From Candidatus Pacearchaeota archaeon RBG_13_36_9 (lineage in GTDB: Archaea; Nanobdellota; Nanobdellia; Pacearchaeales; GW2011-AR1), in contig MFWN01000030.1 in assembly GCA_001786395.1 (NCBI GenBank), positions 1 to 7,282 of the forward strand: DNA of 7,282 bases, read 5' to 3'. Shown one piece after another: positions 4,927-7,282 of the stretch (its first letter is position 1; each line of letters starts with the position of its first letter). The notes beneath the pieces are model-generated. The model was not told where the DNA came from. It made no database searches and worked only from the letters and a program-made list of their open reading frames with translations. Made by a program: the position numbers and the translations under genes.

Positions 4927-5841
4927 TTATTTTTTTTGACCTGCGCCTCTGGCGCTAATACCGGCGAAACGCCCATAGTCATTATCAAGATAGTTCCAGC
5001 CAATGGCATCAGACCTATACTCGAGCATGTTGACAAACCACTCCCTTAAATGAGGAACATCTTTTGGGCTTGCAAGATAGACTCCCATTAATTTTTTTTC
5101 TTTTGCAAATCTTGAGCCATAAGCTGAATAAACCCAGTTAATATACTCCTCATGCAGTCCTGGAACTGCAAATTCTGCTGCAACTTCATCAGGATGCCTA
5201 AGAAGCATTTTCCATAACTTGCTGTCTTTTGCTTGTACTTTTGTTAATCCATCCTCTAATACTTTAGCAAGTTCGCTTCTGGTTGTAGAAATAACTCCAT
5301 CGCCGTCTACATCTGAATATAATCCTGAAATATTGACTCCACCATTAACTAAAGTTTGAGCAGGATTTATCATTTCAAGGCATGTTTTTCCAGCAGGAGT
5401 TAAATTGTACTTAGCATCATAAGCTAAAACAATCTTAATGTCCTCTGAATGATCTTTGTCATTATATAGAATTAAGTCAGAAACATCAAACCATTTATCA
5501 ACCCATAAGCCAATGTCTTTCTTACTTTTAGCGCTTATTCTATTTTGAGCAATATAAAAGAAAGGTGCAATAATTTTGCCTGCATTTAATATTTCTGGAG
5601 CTTTATCTACATTTCTACCATCATAAATTTTAACTTCTCCAGGAACAATTGCATTCTGTGATGGTGTAGATGGTTTTTTTGGAGTTGTTGGTGGTTTCCC
5701 TGTGTTTCTCTGCTCATTTTTCTTTCTTTCTTCTTCTCTTTCATGTTCGATTATCTGTTCCGGAGTCATTAAGACTTGGTCTAGGCTTAATATTCTAAAT
5801 TTGCTTTTTCCAGAGCCTATAATGTTTATTTCGTTTATCAT
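4927..5841 (-). CDS. DGR target protein carrying the variable repeat near its C terminus
   Basis: A 304-residue cytoplasmic protein (no signal peptide or membrane segment). Residues 30-45 are a charged helix and 47-62 a Thr/Pro/Lys-rich linker (GKPPTTPKKPSTPSQ). The rest is a globular domain. An EF-hand-like loop DVDGDGVIS lies at 177-185, with the usual acidic residue at loop position 12 missing. Residues 268-294 are encoded by VR. Against TR the changed positions are F269, M272, Y275, D278, I280, W282, Y284 and Y289, and only ten residues follow. DGR variable regions normally sit in C-type-lectin-fold ligand-binding domains. The aromatic-rich variable surface fits that, but the fold cannot be confirmed by eye. 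Its ATG lies 6 bases after the ATPase stop with AGGAG at 5851-5855, so the two are translated as an operon. The ligand is unknown. Confidence 0.88.
   Translation of the reverse strand: MINEINIIGSGKSKFRILSLDQVLMTPEQIIEHEREEERKKNEQRNTGKPPTTPKKPSTPSQNAIVPGEVKIYDGRNVDKAPEILNAGKIIAPFFYIAQNRISAKSKKDIGLWVDKWFDVSDLILYNDKDHSEDIKIVLAYDAKYNLTPAGKTCLEMINPAQTLVNGGVNISGLYSDVDGDGVISTTRSELAKVLEDGLTKVQAKDSKLWKMLLRHPDEVAAEFAVPGLHEEYINWVYSAYGSRFAKEKKLMGVYLASPKDVPHLREWFVNMLEYRSDAIGWNYLDNDYGRFAGISARGAGQKK
4943..4955. promoter_or_regulatory. GC hairpin just 3' of VR
   Basis: GCGCC-TCT-GGCGC is a perfect 5-bp stem with a 3-base loop, beginning 5 bases past the 3' end of VR and inside the last codons of the target gene. 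Known DGRs often have a DNA hairpin/cruciform shortly after VR that raises retrohoming efficiency. This one is shorter than the classic examples. Confidence 0.5.
4961..4974 (-). promoter_or_regulatory. Adenine-free IMH-like end of VR
   Basis: The minus-strand sequence GGGCGTTTCGCCGG is identical in TR (4614-4627) and VR, is GC-rich and contains no adenine, so it cannot be altered by adenine mutagenesis. This matches the initiation-of-mutagenic-homology segment where cDNA integration begins. It contains its own inverted repeat GGCG-TTT-CGCC. Confidence 0.6.
4961..5041 (-). repeat. DGR variable repeat (VR)
   Basis: Recipient copy of TR, within codons 267-294 of the target gene. The mismatches with TR lie at 4977, 4992, 4998, 5003, 5010, 5019, 5027 and 5036. 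Each changes an amino acid and none creates a stop. Seven replace TR adenines. The exception, 5027, is a G-to-T change on the coding strand (AGG to ATG). The strong adenine bias shows the element has been active since TR and VR diverged. Confidence 0.93.
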
Positions 5842-5847
5842 GCTTGT

Positions 5848-7282
5848 TCACTCCTGATTTCCAGATTTTTCTTCTTTTAATTGTGATATGACTTTGGGTG
5901 CAAAATCCCAAGGAACTGTTCCAGAAGACTCGTACTTTGGCTCTATTAATTGCAAGGAAGGATGTAATTTTGAGTCTTTGGATTCAGGATTTAACGCTTC
6001 TGGTGGAATTTCTTCAGATAACAATCTCTCTCCTGTTTTTGTATTTTTTAAAACAGAATATCTGCTTCCAAATTTATTGATACCCTCAAGTTCTGCGATA
6101 AGAAGGTCTCCATGTACCTTAAATTCATCTTTCAATAAGGCAGTAACTTGGGCAATCATCTTTTCATTAGAGCTGTAATAATTTGCTGCCAATATTCCTT
6201 GATTTAGAACCCCTTCTTGTAATCCCGAACAAAGCTCAAAAGCTAAAAAAGCAATGTCTTGAGGATCATAATCTAATTCTCTTCCAGCATCCCTTGCTTT
6301 TAGTTTTAAAACATAATCTAGCGCAGAAGTATATCTTCTTGCATTAGCGAGTGTTCTTCCATTTTCTGTGTTAACTAAGCTGCATAATGAATTTTTACTT
6401 CCTTTTTTTGCAGAATTGCAATCTACACAGCTTTTTGCCCATTGAGGCAGGAGAGATTTTTTTCTCATAGCAATATTTGTATTTCCATTTTTTCCTGGGC
6501 AAATATTTGCACCCTGTGAAAGAAAATAAAATACTGCTTCTGCTTCTGATCCCAAATCTGAACTTGTAGAGCAAATCTGCTGATAGGATTCTATTATTTT
6601 ATCTGTTAAATCATGAGGTTTGCAGTAGAGAACGCTTGTTGTTGAGGGTTTTATTTTAGTTTTTAATGAATCATCTTCTGTTCCAGCAATCCCAAATCTA
6701 TCTGAACCAAGGTCTAAAGCTAATGGAAATCGGTTTAACATTGAGCCATCCCAATCATAAGTTCCTCTATTTTCTTTTTTTCTAGGGTCATTGCCAGCTG
6801 CAATAGCCAGAAAATAGCCGTCTCTTCCAAGCTTTACATTAAATAATCCTCTGTGGTAAACTCCGTTTCCAAAATCTGAGAATTCATTTGCAACCATTGG
6901 ATGAGCTCTTGTAATTTCATCTAGCCCCATAAAGCATGCTTTATGCAAGCCAGTTAGCTCTAATTCTGTAGGCTTATCAGGATTTCTTTTTTCAATTATT
7001 GTTGCGATTCTAAAATCATTATTCGCAGTTTGAATTACCGAATTTCCTCCATTTCTTAGGTCCCCATTAAAATAAGCATTAGCGATATCATGAATTAATT
7101 GTGATTTTCCAGAACCTGCATCGGACATTAAGAAGCCATTAACTCCTCCAAGAATTTCTGCAATAACCAAATCAGTAGTTGTCAGAGTAGTTCCGTCTCT
7201 TGTTCTATAAACCTCTTTTCGATTCAAGAAAGTTGGAAGGTTTTCAGCATTCCATCTTCTAACAGCATCAATTCCAGATTCT
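5848..7282 (-). CDS. MoxR-type AAA+ ATPase, 5'-truncated by window edge
   Basis: A MoxR-like AAA+ ATPase. These enzymes remodel partner proteins, often together with von Willebrand A-domain proteins. The frame stays open past the TTG at 7225-7227 to the window edge, adding 18 plausible residues with no ATG, so the real start is outside. Numbering from the first complete visible codon (7279-7281): Walker A SDAGSGKS (53-60), Walker B with D121/E122 followed by ITRAHP (the DE-x-x-RA-x-P pattern of MoxR), sensor 1 N164 in AIAAGNDP, and an arginine finger in MLNRF (R184). The segment between the ATPase core and the C-terminal helical part has four cysteines (C261, C285, C288, C300), a possible metal site. 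The long C-terminal tail (about 400-477) is unrecognised. It is the gene before the DGR target in the same operon, which implies a joint function. Confidence 0.88.
   Translation of the reverse strand, partial: ESGIDAVRRWNAENLPTFLNRKEVYRTRDGTTLTTTDLVIAEILGGVNGFLMSDAGSGKSQLIHDIANAYFNGDLRNGGNSVIQTANNDFRIATIIEKRNPDKPTELELTGLHKACFMGLDEITRAHPMVANEFSDFGNGVYHRGLFNVKLGRDGYFLAIAAGNDPRKKENRGTYDWDGSMLNRFPLALDLGSDRFGIAGTEDDSLKTKIKPSTTSVLYCKPHDLTDKIIESYQQICSTSSDLGSEAEAVFYFLSQGANICPGKNGNTNIAMRKKSLLPQWAKSCVDCNSAKKGSKNSLCSLVNTENGRTLANARRYTSALDYVLKLKARDAGRELDYDPQDIAFLAFELCSGLQEGVLNQGILAANYYSSNEKMIAQVTALLKDEFKVHGDLLIAELEGINKFGSRYSVLKNTKTGERLLSEEIPPEALNPESKDSKLHPSLQLIEPKYESSGTVPWDFAPKVISQLKEEKSGNQE
5851..5855 (-). 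promoter_or_regulatory. Ribosome binding site of the target gene
   Basis: AGGAG on the minus strand directly abuts the TGA stop of the ATPase gene and lies 9 bases before the target ATG. It fixes the target start and implies translational coupling of the two genes. Confidence 0.65.

Noticed and set aside
5888..6178. Two overlapping plus-strand ORFs (96 and 60 codons)
   Set aside because: They are antisense to the MoxR ATPase C-terminal coding region, with no ribosome site or recognisable domain.
7225..7227. TTG as start codon of the MoxR ATPase
   Set aside because: The frame stays open with plausible protein (RRWNAENLPTF) to the window edge and no ribosome site precedes the TTG, so the gene most likely begins outside the window.

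Overview
The window looks like a piece of an AT-rich archaeal genome, most plausibly DPANN (Woesearchaeota/Pacearchaeota-like). What supports an archaeon is a BRE/TATA-type promoter (TTTAAATA) about 25 bases before a start codon, which implies a leaderless mRNA, together with AGGAG-type ribosome sites inside an operon. The phylum is an inference from composition and gene content; no marker gene is present.

The centrepiece is a complete-looking diversity-generating retroelement (DGR). A reverse transcriptase gene (3168-4604, +) with the DGR-type GNLTSQ and YVDD motifs runs tail-to-tail into a minus-strand pair of genes. These encode a MoxR-type AAA+ ATPase (5848 to beyond the right edge) and the diversified target protein (4927-5841). 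The last part of the target gene carries a variable repeat (VR, 4961-5041). It aligns without gaps over 81 bases with a template repeat (TR, 4614-4694) that starts 10 bases past the RT stop. Of 8 TR/VR mismatches, 7 fall at TR adenines (read on the minus strand) and all 8 change an amino acid, which is the DGR signature. The repeat ends in an adenine-free GC-rich segment followed by a small hairpin, resembling the initiation-of-mutagenic-homology region of known DGRs.

The left part holds the 3' portion of a tyrosine recombinase with a C-terminal zinc ribbon (cut by the left edge) and an AAA_14/DUF4143 ATPase with its own promoter and operator-like palindromes. Between 2354 and 3167 lie two small damaged reading frames, with apparent single-base indels in or next to homopolymers, flanking a dense cluster of nested inverted repeats (2672-2769). 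The recombinase and decayed genes suggest an accessory, possibly mobile, region.

Proposed working: the MoxR ATPase and the target are co-translated and the target acts in the cytoplasm. TR RNA, transcribed leftwards from the target operon, is copied by the RT with adenine-directed errors, and the cDNA replaces VR, altering exposed residues near the target's C terminus. The RT itself carries a C-terminal RecQ-type HTH_40-like domain, and no intact Avd-like accessory gene is visible.
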